64,000 bases of DNA from Chloroflexota bacterium (lineage in GTDB: Bacteria; Chloroflexota; Anaerolineae; Aggregatilineales; Phototrophicaceae): assembly GCA_016223085.1 (NCBI GenBank), contig JACRPS010000008.1:124001-188000 (forward strand), read 5' to 3'. Made by a program: the position numbers and the translations under genes. Positions 53,727 through 62,524 of the stretch are shown here, piece after piece. The notes below the pieces were generated by a model. The model did no database searches and had not been told where the DNA came from. It saw nothing but the letters and a program-made list of their open reading frames with translations. Numbering within the stretch: position 1 is the first letter of the stretch; each line of letters begins with the position of its first letter.

Positions 53727-56700
53727 ATGTCCCTTATGCCAGAACCACGCCAGTTCCACACCGATACCGGCCAGGATGCCGCCACCGGTGAACCGACCAG
53801 CACGCCAGTGGACACACCGGCACGCTCGCCGGGCGCTTCTGAAGCGCCCGACAGCCGCTCCCGCCAGATGGTGGATAACGCTCCCCTTCCGATCTTTTCC
53901 ATTAACCAGGATGGATGTATTGGCAGCGTGAATCCTGCCGCGCAGTCGCTGTTTGGCGCGGACGTGACCGGCCAGCCGTACTTCACGCTGCTGCCACAGG
54001 CAGCGAACCCCCACCTGGCAGAACTGGTGGAGCGGGTGCTGGCGGGCGAGTCCTTTAACCCGGTCAAGCTGGAGTACCACCGCTCAACGGGGCAGCCCGG
54101 CGCCCTCACCGCCTGTCTCTACCCGGTTTACGATGCGGACGGGCAGGCTGAAGCCTGTGTCGTGGCCGTGCTCAGCCTTCAGCCGCAGCGCCAGCCAGAA
54201 GACGACCTGCATGCCAGTGAACGGTTCGTGGAACGGGTGTTATCCACGTCACCGGTGTTTGTGTACGTGTACGATTTTACGGAACGCCGGAATGTCTACG
54301 TGAATCGCCAGATGGGCGATGCGCTGGGTTATACGCCGGCGCAGCTTCAGGCCATGAAGGACCGTGAGCTGGCGCGGTTTGTGCATCCTGATGATGGGCC
54401 GGTGGTGGCGCGGAACCGGCGGCGCATTTTCCAGTTAACCGATAATGAACTGATTGATTTTGAGTTTCGGATTGTGGATGCCGCCGGGAACTGGCACTGG
54501 ATGCACGCCCGCGAGGGTGTCTTTTCCCGCAGCGCCGATGGCAGGGTAGCGCAGGTGCTGGGGATCGCGGTGGAGATGACCGACCGTAAACAGTTGGAAG
54601 AAGAACTGCGCCAGAACCTGACACGCTACAAGGCGCTGTTTGACAGTTCGCCGCAGGTGCACTATCTGCTGGACCTCCAGTACCGGATTTTGTCCTGTAA
54701 CCGGCTGACACTCGAACAGTCCCGGCAGGCCGGACGGCAGGAGCCTCAGGTCGGTGACAGCATCCTGAACTGGATGGACAGCCGCTACCACGAGGCCTTT
54801 AAGGATGCCTTTCACCGCTGCCTTCAGGGCGAACGGATTCAGTTCGAGTCCCGCATCGTGCATCCTGATGGCAATGGCGTCTGGTACGAGATCAGCTACG
54901 TACCCGTGTCCGATGACCACAATCAACTTATCGGCGTCTCGCTGAATCTGCTGGACATCACCCGCCGCAAGGAAGCGGAAGAGTCGCTGCGTACCAACGA
55001 ACTGCGCTACCGGGCGCTGTTCGAGCGCACCAACGACGCCATCTTTATCATCGGCCTCGACCGGAAAATCCTGAAGGTTAACCAGCGCGCTGCTGATATG
55101 CTGGGTTTCCCGCTGCCAGCCTTCGAGGGCGCGGCGGCTTCGGCCTTCGCGTCGCCAGCGGAATGGGACAACGCCGAGGAACGCTGGCAACAGGTGCTTG
55201 CCGGCCAGCCCGTACCTATCTACGAACGAACCTTTATCCACCGTGACGGGACACCGATCCACACCGAGATCAATCTGGCACTTGTCCGCGACGACGAAGG
55301 CTACCCGATGCACGTTCAGAGCGTGGTACGGGACATCTCCGCCCGCAAGCTCAGCGAACAGGCGCTGCGGCAAAGCGAAGCCTACTTCCGCACCGTCATC
55401 AGTTCAACGCAGGAAGGCATCTGGATTGTTGATAACAGCCTGAAGACGCTGTACGTCAACCAGTATCTGGCGGACATGCTGGGCTATTCCCCGCAGGAGC
55501 TGACCGACGCGCCGCTGCTCAACTTCTTTGACGATGAAGGCCGCGCCGAAATCCTGAACTGCTTTACCGGCAACGCTGCTATCAGCCTGCGCCAGGTGGA
55601 CTTCCGGCTGGCGCGCGCCGACCACTCATCGCTGTGGGCGATGATTTCGGTCACACCGCTGCTGGAAAACGAACAGCGGATTGGCTCGCTGGTGATGGTC
55701 ACGGACATCACCCAACGCAAGCAGATCGAAGCCGAACTGCGGCGGGCTTCCGCCTACAATCGGGGTTTGATCGAAGCCAGCCTGGACCCGCTGATGACCA
55801 TTTCGCCGGAAGGCTTCATCACCGATGTGAACGTCGCCACCGAACGTATGACCGGCGTCAAACGCGCCCGGCTGATCGGCACCGATTTTTCCAGCTATTT
55901 CACCGAGCCAGACAAAGCACGGGACGCCTACCAGCGCGCGTTTGAGGAAGGCAATGTCAAGGACTACGAACTGTCGGTGCGCCACCCGGATGGCCGCGTC
56001 CGGTTTGTGGTGTTTAACGCCGCCGTCTACCGCGACGAAGAAGACCGTATCGTTGGTGTGTTTGCTGCCGCGCGCGATATTACCGACCGCAGGCGAATTG
56101 AGGAAAACCTGCGCCGTAGCATGATTCAGAATCAGGCGCTGCTCAACGCCATCCCGGATATGATTCTGCGGCTGTCCCGCGATGGCCGCTACCTGGACAT
56201 CAAACCGGCCATCGGTTTTGACCCGCTGCGCCCGCCGGAAGAACTGCTTAACCTGAAGGTAGACGAGGTGATGCCGCCGCCGCTGCTTGAGCCATTCTAC
56301 GAGAGTGTCGAGCGAACGCTGGCAACGGGTGACATTCAGTCAGGTGAATACGCGCTGGTGGAAAACGGCCAGAACCGCACCTATGAGTTTCGCATGGTGG
56401 CGTGCAGTGACGACGAGGTGATTAGCATCGTCCGCGATGTCACCGACCGCAAACGGGTTGAGGAAGGGCTGCGCGACAGCGAAAAGCGCCTGCGGCTGGT
56501 GCTGGAAAACCTGCCGATCATGCTGGACGCCTTCGACGAGGACGGCAACATCGTGTTCTGGAACCGGGAGTGCGAACGGGTGACGGGCTACAGCGCCGCC
56601 GAAGTGGTGGGCAACCCGCGCGCGCTGGAATGGTTGTACCCGGACGCCGAGGCGCGCGAACGGATGCTGACGGAGTGGTCGCGCACCGGCAACAACTATC

Positions 56701-57932
56701 ATGATGCCGAATGGCCGATCACCCGCAAGGATGGTGAAGTACGCATCGTTTCCTGGACGAGTATTTCCGGGCGCATCCAGATTCCCAACTGGCAAACCTG
56801 GTCTATTGGCACCGACGTTACCAAACGGAAGTGGGTTGAAGAAGCCCTGCGGGAAAGCGAAGATCGCTTCCGCACCATCTTTGAGTCGGCAGCCGTCGGC
56901 ATGGCAGTCAGTTCGCTGAACGGTGACCGGATGGGTGTCAACCCGGCGCTGCAAAAAATGCTGGGGTACAGTTTTGAAGAACTGTACGGCATGAACTTCC
57001 GGCAGATCACCCACCCGGATGATCTGGCGCTCGAACTGGAACTGGCGAACGAACTGCGCCAGGGGAAGCGGACCTGGTATCAGGTCGAAAAGCGTTACCT
57101 GCGGAAAGACGGTTCGTACTTCTGGGCGCGGTTATCCGGCTCGATGATCCGTGACCCCAACGGCGAGCCGCAGTATGCGCTGGCGATTGTGGAGGACATC
57201 ACCGAAAGCAAGCTGGCGGCGCAAAAAGAACTGGAACTGATTCACGAACGGGAACGGGTGCAAATCCTGGCGAACTTCATTCAGGACGCAGCGCACGAGT
57301 TCCGTACGCCGCTGTCCATCATCAACACCAGCGCCTATCTGCTGGGGCGGATTCAGGAAGGCGCAGTTCGGGATGCTCACCTTGAGAAAATCGCCCAGCA
57401 GGTTAAAAATATCACCACGCTGGTGGAAAACCTGCTCACCCTCTCCCGGCTGGATACGGACGGCACGCTGGACGTGCGGTCGCTGAATTTAAACGATATT
57501 GCTGCCAACGTGCAGGTCGCTTTGCAGGGCGCGGTAGAGGAAAAGCAGCAGACACTGCGGGTGGAACCGGATGCCACCCTTCCGGCTATTATGGGCGACG
57601 TGAGCAAGCTGCACACGGCGCTGTTGAACATCACCGGCAACGCCGTGCGCTACACCCCGTCCTGCGGCACGATTGTGCTGCGGACATTCCACACCGCCGA
57701 TGCGGTGGCGCTGGAGGTCCGCGACAACGGTGTTGGCATCAGGCCGGAAGTGATCGGGAAGGTGTTTGACCGTTTCTACCGTGAGGATCGGGCGCACAGC
57801 ACGCCGGGGTTTGGCCTCGGCCTGGCGATTGCCCGCAAAATCGTCGAACATCACGGTGGGCACATCGAAGTGGAAAGCGTGGTAGGCGAGGGCAGCATCT
57901 TCCGCGTCATTTTGCCGAAGCATATACCCTGA
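53727..57932 (+). CDS. soluble sensor histidine kinase with nine PAS domains
   Basis: 1401 aa, no TM segments. I count nine PAS units starting near residues 50, 160, 295, 420, 550, 670, 800, 915 and 1045, most ending in a PAC motif (MTDRKQLEEEL, ITRRKEAEESL, ISARKLSEQAL). HisKA about 1185-1250 with phospho-acceptor His in AAHEFRTPLSI, then HATPase_c (NITGNAVRY, VRDNGVGI, GFGLGLAIARKIV). Integrates intracellular redox, ligand or light signals. No response regulator adjoins it. Start ATG 53727; ATG 53736 is also possible. Upstream gap is AT-rich with a TTGTCA / TTATGG pair (17 spacing) near 53611. Confidence 0.93.
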   Translation: MSLMPEPRQFHTDTGQDAATGEPTSTPVDTPARSPGASEAPDSRSRQMVDNAPLPIFSINQDGCIGSVNPAAQSLFGADVTGQPYFTLLPQAANPHLAELVERVLAGESFNPVKLEYHRSTGQPGALTACLYPVYDADGQAEACVVAVLSLQPQRQPEDDLHASERFVERVLSTSPVFVYVYDFTERRNVYVNRQMGDALGYTPAQLQAMKDRELARFVHPDDGPVVARNRRRIFQLTDNELIDFEFRIVDAAGNWHWMHAREGVFSRSADGRVAQVLGIAVEMTDRKQLEEELRQNLTRYKALFDSSPQVHYLLDLQYRILSCNRLTLEQSRQAGRQEPQVGDSILNWMDSRYHEAFKDAFHRCLQGERIQFESRIVHPDGNGVWYEISYVPVSDDHNQLIGVSLNLLDITRRKEAEESLRTNELRYRALFERTNDAIFIIGLDRKILKVNQRAADMLGFPLPAFEGAAASAFASPAEWDNAEERWQQVLAGQPVPIYERTFIHRDGTPIHTEINLALVRDDEGYPMHVQSVVRDISARKLSEQALRQSEAYFRTVISSTQEGIWIVDNSLKTLYVNQYLADMLGYSPQELTDAPLLNFFDDEGRAEILNCFTGNAAISLRQVDFRLARADHSSLWAMISVTPLLENEQRIGSLVMVTDITQRKQIEAELRRASAYNRGLIEASLDPLMTISPEGFITDVNVATERMTGVKRARLIGTDFSSYFTEPDKARDAYQRAFEEGNVKDYELSVRHPDGRVRFVVFNAAVYRDEEDRIVGVFAAARDITDRRRIEENLRRSMIQNQALLNAIPDMILRLSRDGRYLDIKPAIGFDPLRPPEELLNLKVDEVMPPPLLEPFYESVERTLATGDIQSGEYALVENGQNRTYEFRMVACSDDEVISIVRDVTDRKRVEEGLRDSEKRLRLVLENLPIMLDAFDEDGNIVFWNRECERVTGYSAAEVVGNPRALEWLYPDAEARERMLTEWSRTGNNYHDAEWPITRKDGEVRIVSWTSISGRIQIPNWQTWSIGTDVTKRKWVEEALRESEDRFRTIFESAAVGMAVSSLNGDRMGVNPALQKMLGYSFEELYGMNFRQITHPDDLALELELANELRQGKRTWYQVEKRYLRKDGSYFWARLSGSMIRDPNGEPQYALAIVEDITESKLAAQKELELIHERERVQILANFIQDAAHEFRTPLSIINTSAYLLGRIQEGAVRDAHLEKIAQQVKNITTLVENLLTLSRLDTDGTLDVRSLNLNDIAANVQVALQGAVEEKQQTLRVEPDATLPAIMGDVSKLHTALLNITGNAVRYTPSCGTIVLRTFHTADAVALEVRDNGVGIRPEVIGKVFDRFYREDRAHSTPGFGLGLAIARKIVEHHGGHIEVESVVGEGSIFRVILPKHIP

Positions 57933-57970
57933 GGGCGGCACGCGGTGCCCCAGCCCTGACAGCGAAAGCG

Positions 57971-57999
57971 GTAGGGGCACGGCGTCACCGTCCGTGTCC
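57971..57999. repeat. family 1 palindrome, copy 14 (degenerate)
   Basis: GTAGGGGCACGGCG...CCGTGTCC; left end intact, right end diverged. Confidence 0.5.
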
Positions 58000-58081
58000 G
58001 ATGCATACCAGGTTAAACGTTATGCGCCGCCAGGGGCTGGCAAGGCTTGTCCGGTATTGGCGTTTTGCTCACATCTACGGC

Positions 58082-58103
58082 GCCAGACGTTTAAACGTCT
58101 GGC
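58082..58103. repeat. perfect 22-bp palindrome
   Basis: GCCAGACGTTTAAACGTCTGGC, without loop, between the histidine kinase and dehydrogenase genes. Confidence 0.75.
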
Positions 58104-58316
58104 TGTCCAACCCTCAAGCCCACTGAAGGGGCAGGAAGAACCGTGCAGGCTGAAGCACCTGGTTCGCGGGTCTTTCCAGCCACCTTCCAGATGGCTTTTT
58201 CCGTTCCGCCGGATGGCTTTCAGCATCCGGCGACACAAACTGAGATATTTGAATTCGCGCAAATGGGGACGGCGGCGTGCCTTATGGTTAAATGAAAACC
58301 GATACATAGATTTTTC

Positions 58317-58345
58317 GTAGGGGCGAACCGGCGGTTCGCCCCTAC
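58317..58345. repeat. family 1 palindrome, copy 15 (AACCGGCGGTT core)
   Basis: GTAGGGGCGAACCGGCGGTT..., 29 bp, identical to copy 12. Confidence 0.92.
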
Positions 58346-58400
58346 ATTCTATGCATCTGTTTTCGGTCATCCATTAGCAAAAACAAACTTGCCTGCTGGA

Positions 58401-59495
58401 TTACTCCCCCAGCACGTCCCACACTTCCAGCTTGGCCTGCACGCGGCGGATCACCTCGTCGGTAAAGTCGGTGGTGGTGGTCTGGCCGCCCAGGTCGGGC
58501 GTTTTGATGCCGGCATGAACCGCTTCCAGCGTCGCCTCGTATATGGCGCGGCTGGCGTGGGCGGCGCTGTCCGTGCCGACGTAGCGCAGGATGGCCGCGC
58601 CCGCCAGAATCATTGCCATTGGATTGGCGATATTTTTACCCTGTAAACTGGGGGCAGTGCCATGCGGCGCTTCGGTCACGGCGGCCTTCACCTCAAACTG
58701 CTCGTCAAAAGCCAGGATGACCGACTCCGCGCCGGCAATCGTGCCAAACATCTTCAGCACCAGATCGCTCAGGTTGTCGCCATCGCGGTTCAGCGCCGGG
58801 ATAACCAGGGCCTCGCCACTGGTTTCCAGCAGCAGGGCATAGGTGGCGTCAATCAACTGCGGGTCATAGGGCACGCCGGGGTAACGCTCGTGCGCCGCGT
58901 CCATCTCTTCCTTAAACATGCCTTCGTAAATCGGGCTGACCGTGTACTTCGGCCCGCCAAACACCTTGGCGTTGTTGCGCCGGGCATAGCGGAAGGTGAA
59001 TTCGGCCACCGCGCGGCACGTCCGCCGCGACAGGCGGCGGGTGCTGAAGGCCATCTCGTCCAGCCCTTCGCCTTCGCGCCATTCTTTCGCGTTGTACTCG
59101 CCGTCTACCGCCATGCGGACGACGGCAATCGGCTGGTGAACACCGCCCAGCGGACGCACCGACGGAATACGCCGCCCGGTGCGCAGAATCACCTGGCCGT
59201 CAATTAATTCACGCAGCAGGGCGTTGGGGCTGCCCACGTCGTCGGGGTTGCCGGGGGTGATCGTGGCGGCCTTGATGCCCAGCCCGGTTTCCCGGATGCG
59301 CGCGGCGGCATCATGCACAACGCGGTTATTGGTCGCGCGGCGGTTTTCCAGCGACAGGTCGAAGTATTCAAAGTTCACATCGCAGCGCGTCACTGCCGGG
59401 TCAATCACGCGCAGGGCTTCGTCGAGTAATTCCTGGCCGGTCTGGTCGCCTTGAAGAACGACAATCGTTCGCGTGGTCACAGCTATGTCCCTCAT
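58401..59495 (-). CDS. isocitrate/isopropylmalate dehydrogenase family protein
   Basis: NAD(P)-dependent beta-decarboxylating dehydrogenase, 364 aa. GDQTGQELLDEALRVI at the N-terminus, KYTVSPIYEGMFKEEM (substrate/Lys-Tyr region), ALNRDGDNLSDLVLKMFGTIAG (metal Asp region) and TEAPHGTAPSLQGKNIANPMAMILAGA (cofactor region). The pattern is nearer to isocitrate than to isopropylmalate dehydrogenases, but the substrate cannot be settled from sequence. No leu or TCA neighbour. The lead codons include MRDIAVTTR before the core. Confidence 0.88.
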   Translation of the reverse strand: MRDIAVTTRTIVVLQGDQTGQELLDEALRVIDPAVTRCDVNFEYFDLSLENRRATNNRVVHDAAARIRETGLGIKAATITPGNPDDVGSPNALLRELIDGQVILRTGRRIPSVRPLGGVHQPIAVVRMAVDGEYNAKEWREGEGLDEMAFSTRRLSRRTCRAVAEFTFRYARRNNAKVFGGPKYTVSPIYEGMFKEEMDAAHERYPGVPYDPQLIDATYALLLETSGEALVIPALNRDGDNLSDLVLKMFGTIAGAESVILAFDEQFEVKAAVTEAPHGTAPSLQGKNIANPMAMILAGAAILRYVGTDSAAHASRAIYEATLEAVHAGIKTPDLGGQTTTTDFTDEVIRRVQAKLEVWDVLGE

Positions 59496-59623
59496 TCTGG
59501 CTGATCTGGCAATAATGGACGCGGATTATAGCGTAGGGCGCGGCGAGTCAGAAGGGCAGGCGCGGCAACTGCATTGGAGCAAAATCTATCGTGTTTCTGA
59601 CCCGATGTGGGGATAATAAGGTC

Positions 59624-59923
59624 ATGAACACCTATAACAACACCCGGATGATTATTCCGCCCGTTCCTACGCCGCCGGTGCCCGTGCCGCCGTCACCCCC
59701 CGTGCCCGGCCCGGACATCCCGCAGCCGCCGCTGCCTGGCCCCGATATTCCGCGACCGGAGCCGCAGCCACCGGCGCCTGGCCCGGATAACCCCACGCCA
59801 GAGCCACCACCGCCAGTCACACCGCCCTATGAACCGCCGCTGCCCGGCCCGGTCGAGCCGCCACTGCCGCAGCCGGAAACGCCGCCGATCAAAGTGCCGG
59901 GTACCGATCAACCTACGCAGTAA
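59624..59923 (+). CDS. proline-rich small protein
   Basis: 99 aa, roughly half Pro in units such as PPVPTPPVPVPPSPPVPGPDIP and PEPPPPVTPPYEPPLPGP. No signal peptide or TM, no cysteine. ATG 59624 with AAGG just upstream; the track's earlier start at 59591 adds 11 residues without support. I recognise no family; it might be a surface linker or an unexpressed repeat ORF. Its 3' end overlaps the 3' end of the decayed FRG gene. Confidence 0.5.
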   Translation: MNTYNNTRMIIPPVPTPPVPVPPSPPVPGPDIPQPPLPGPDIPRPEPQPPAPGPDNPTPEPPPPVTPPYEPPLPGPVEPPLPQPETPPIKVPGTDQPTQ

Positions 59924-60559
59924 AGAAGGCGGATATATTCAGCCAGTTTTCGATCTGTTCACATGCCCACCTTACCTTCAAGGCAGCAGTCATATTGTCG
60001 AGTGTTGGCATTAGATGAGCGCGGGTAATTTTTTCTATCCATAGTAAACGGAGCAGTTCCTCAGCGTACGTTACAGGTAATGTAACAATACGAGGCGCGA
60101 CTGAAGAATGCCATAATGTAACCAGAATATCCAAAGTATTCAAAATTGGTCCGAAATACAGATTCCTCGAAGGATAATCGCTTTCCAGTATCAAGGTAAT
60201 GCAGGTCACTCCAAGCATCAAAAATAAATAATTCATGTTGAACACGTAAATAATCGCTTATGGTTGGAGGAAAACGTACTATTTTAAATCCAATTTCCCT
60301 CTGTAATGGAATCGCATAAACTGCCAACTCTCCTTCAGATAAGCGATCCGTATGTACCGCTTCGGCTGCAAAATATGCCGCTACTATTGGATGAGTTATC
60401 CAATCTAATAAACGTGTAGGAATTCCATGCTTGCCCACGATATAACCATCCGTTAATCCATCTCTTGCCACTAGCTTCTAGCCAAATATCAGATGTAGGA
60501 CGAAGGATTTCGAGAAATTCTTTTGCAGAGTGACACTCAATAGGCTGAAAATATGTCAT
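59913..60559 (-). pseudogene. decayed FRG-domain gene (internal deletion and frameshifts)
   Basis: Three overlapping minus-strand frames carry successive parts of one FRG-domain protein. 60559 onward (ATG with AAGGA 6 bases upstream) gives the N-terminus ending in WLYRGQAW. The next frame resumes at HGIPTRLLDWITHPIVAAYFAAEAV, with YRGQ and HGIPT overlapping in different frames, which fits an out-of-frame internal deletion of the usual ~60-100 residues between them. Near 60150-60180 the frame shifts again to the C-terminal part (SRNLYFGPILNTLD ... PTLDNMTAALKV). Intact FRG proteins (~250 aa) are often found in mobile or defence-linked contexts. The region is AT-richer than its flanks. Confidence 0.75.
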
Positions 60560-60662
60560 TTTTTATCCTTGCTTTTCTGATCTCAAAATGCAGCCAATAA
60601 ATTTTTGGATTATTCGGTCATATTTTCTTTACCCTCATCCCTCGTACCTCATCCCTTTTCAC
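60560..60662. repeat. AT-rich gap with CTCATCCCTC tandem repeats
   Basis: From about 60632 to 60685: CCCTCATCCCTCGTACCTCATCCC... then CTCATCCCTCACCCCTCATC, a direct repeat of CTCATCCC-like units that runs into the stop and last codons of the glycosyltransferase gene. Confidence 0.65.
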
Positions 60663-61805
60663 TCATCCCTCACCCCTCATCACTCGCTCGTACACGTCGA
60701 GTGTCTGCCGCGCCGTCCTGCGCCAGCTAAAGTGGGTGGCGCGCGCTAGACCCTGATTGACCAGCGACTCGCGCAGCGGTTTTTGCAGCAGCAGCGCGAT
60801 GATCGCTCCAGCCATTGCGCGGGCATCATCCGGCTTGACCAGATAGGCCGCGTCACCTACGATTTCTTCGATCACAGGGATTTCGTTCGCTACCACCGGC
60901 GTGCCGCAGGCCATCGCTTCCAGCGCCATCAGGCCGAAACCTTCGTACAGCGTCGGGAACACAAACACGCTCGCCAGCCGGTAGAGCGAGGGTTTGTCGG
61001 CCTCGTCCACGTAGCCAATCCAGCGCACGTAGTCGGTAATGTTCAGGTCGGCGGCGTACTGCCGCATGTCAGGGAACAGCGGCGTGCCCCATTCCGGCTC
61101 GCGCCCGGCAATCACCAGCGGGATATTGTCACCTTCAGCCTGGCCGACGTAAGTATAGGCCAGCAAAAGCTGGTTGACGTTCTTGCGGCGGTCAAAGCCA
61201 CCCAGGTACAGCACAAACTTGTCAGGCAGATCGTACTTCTGGCGCACGGCGTCGTCGCGTTCCGCGCCCAAACGGGGATGAAAACGCTCGTCGGCAGCCA
61301 GGTGAATCGGGGTAATCGAGTCTGGCGGCAGGCCGAGGTGCTTTACAATATCGGCTTTGGCCGCGTTGGAGAGCGTGATGGTATGCGCCGAACCTCGTGC
61401 CGCCGCTGACACCAGCGACGTGTACAGCCGCGCGCCAAGGCCCTGTGAATATTCAGGCAGCGCCAGCGGAATCACATCCAGCACCGACGTGACCAGTTGC
61501 ACCGGCGACGACAGCGGCGGCCCCCAGTACGGCACGTGGGCAATGTCCGCACCGACACGCCCGGCCATCTGTGGGAAAGTACGCTGCTCGAACCACACTT
61601 TGCCAGGCTGGCCGCCCGCGCCGCGCGTGGTGACAATACTGACGTTCTCCGGCAGGTCGTCGGGCGAGGTGTTGTGCGGCGGCAGAACGAGCGTCATCTG
61701 CAAATCCGGCGCGACTCGGCGCAGCGCAGGCAGCAGGTGGCGGATGTACTGCCCGCTGCCGGTGTTGGGCTGGTCCCAGAACCAGCCGTTGAAGGCGATA
61801 TGCAT
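60663..61805 (-). CDS. glycosyltransferase family 4 (GT-B)
   Basis: 380 aa. N-terminal GNWF-like MHIAFNGWFWDQPNTGSGQYIRHLL and central YLGGFDRRKNVNQLLLAY; C-terminal FPTLYEGFGLMALEAMACGTPVVANEIP with the E-x7-E motif. Retaining GT4 fold, likely adding a sugar to a lipid or polysaccharide. No other polysaccharide genes adjoin it. Followed on the Fur side by a family 2 element. Confidence 0.94.
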   Translation of the reverse strand: MHIAFNGWFWDQPNTGSGQYIRHLLPALRRVAPDLQMTLVLPPHNTSPDDLPENVSIVTTRGAGGQPGKVWFEQRTFPQMAGRVGADIAHVPYWGPPLSSPVQLVTSVLDVIPLALPEYSQGLGARLYTSLVSAAARGSAHTITLSNAAKADIVKHLGLPPDSITPIHLAADERFHPRLGAERDDAVRQKYDLPDKFVLYLGGFDRRKNVNQLLLAYTYVGQAEGDNIPLVIAGREPEWGTPLFPDMRQYAADLNITDYVRWIGYVDEADKPSLYRLASVFVFPTLYEGFGLMALEAMACGTPVVANEIPVIEEIVGDAAYLVKPDDARAMAGAIIALLLQKPLRESLVNQGLARATHFSWRRTARQTLDVYERVMRGEG

Positions 61806-61812
61806 GGATAGG

Positions 61813-61901
61813 CTTCAGTTCTCAGTTTTCAGTTGTCAGTTCTCAGTTGGAAATCATCTGTTTTTGTCTTTGACTGATGACTGAAGACTGATGACTGACA
61901 A
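61813..61901. repeat. family 2 heptamer-arm element i
   Basis: Left arm TCAGTTCTCAGTTTTCAGTTGTCAGTTCTCAGTT, right arm ACTGATGACTGAAGACTGATGACTGACAAC; the right arm ends at the Fur-gene stop codon. Confidence 0.88.
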
Positions 61902-62327
61902 CTACTGACAGCGATCACACAGTCCGTAAAATTCTACCAGATGGCCGGTCAGCTTGACATGCAGCCGCGCTTCCAGTTCGGCGGCCATGTCGCTCAGGCA
62001 GCAGTCATCAAATTCGATGACGCGGTTGCAGTTGGTGCAGATGACGTGGTGATGGTGGCCTTCTGGCATCAGCACGTAGGTCGGTGTCATGCTGCTGTCA
62101 ATGTAGGTCGGGCGGATAATCAGCAGCGTCGTGAATAAATCCAGCGTGCGGAACACACTGGCGCGCCCGATGCTGGCATCCAACGCAGTCACTCGTTCCA
62201 GCACTTCGGCAGAGGTAATGTGTCCCCCGCTATCTTCCAGCACGCGCAGCACGGTCAGCCGCGCGTGGGTGAGTTTGTGCCCGGCATCCCGGAGGCGGGC
62301 GGCACGGGGGCTGAGTTCGTTGGTCAT
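61902..62327 (-). CDS. Fur-family transcriptional regulator (Zur-like)
   Basis: 141 aa. Winged helix at the N-terminus (KLTHARLTVLRVLEDSGGHITSAEVLERV), metal site HHHHVIC and a structural zinc knuckle with CTNC and CDRC. It is divergent from the znuA gene, which points to zinc (Zur) or manganese sensing; the exact metal cannot be told. Palindromic operator candidates lie in the intergenic region. ATG at 62327. Confidence 0.93.
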   Translation of the reverse strand: MTNELSPRAARLRDAGHKLTHARLTVLRVLEDSGGHITSAEVLERVTALDASIGRASVFRTLDLFTTLLIIRPTYIDSSMTPTYVLMPEGHHHHVICTNCNRVIEFDDCCLSDMAAELEARLHVKLTGHLVEFYGLCDRCQ

Positions 62328-62356
62328 GGTCGTTACCTGCTATTTTATGTTGGACT

Positions 62357-62385
62357 GTAGGGGAGGGTCTGAGACCCTCCCCTAC
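62357..62385. repeat. family 1 palindrome, copy 16 (GTCTGAGAC core)
   Basis: GTAGGGGAGGGTCTGAGACC..., 29 bp, in the fur-znuA intergenic region, just upstream of the fur start. Confidence 0.9.
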
Positions 62386-62417
62386 ATACACCGATCTTGA
62401 CACGTTTTACGTACTGA

Positions 62418-62452
62418 GATACAGTATCATTTGTTACTGATACATGGTATCA
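62418..62452. promoter_or_regulatory. candidate Fur/Zur operators
   Basis: Two palindromes: GATACAGTATC (62418-62428) and TGATAC-ATG-GTATCA (62438-62452), separated by 9 bases. Near-identical half sites (GATAC/GTATC) in the shared promoter region of the regulator and the znuA gene. Confidence 0.65.
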
Positions 62453-62524
62453 CTCAGGTGACAATTTGGATAGAGGCGGTTGCGCTGCCTGCTCCTCCTA
62501 TTGTAATGGAAAAGAGGGTTAACC

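Larger units (their letters stand above)
57933..58400. other. intergenic region rich in palindromes, 468 bp
   Basis: No credible gene (the track's 108-aa ORF has no recognisable features). It holds a degenerate family 1 unit at 57971, a perfect 22-bp palindrome GCCAGACGTTTAAACGTCTGGC (58082-58103), a GCCGGATG hairpin near 58210 and a family 1 palindrome at 58317. Confidence 0.7.

Noticed and set aside
57994-58320. 108-aa plus-strand ORF in the palindrome-rich gap
   Set aside because: Covers palindromes and repeats, has no recognisable motif and no good ribosome-binding site.
60061-60471. Intact 136-aa FRG protein as an independent gene
   Set aside because: It begins in the middle of the domain and its N-terminal part lies in another frame; it is better read as part of a decayed gene.
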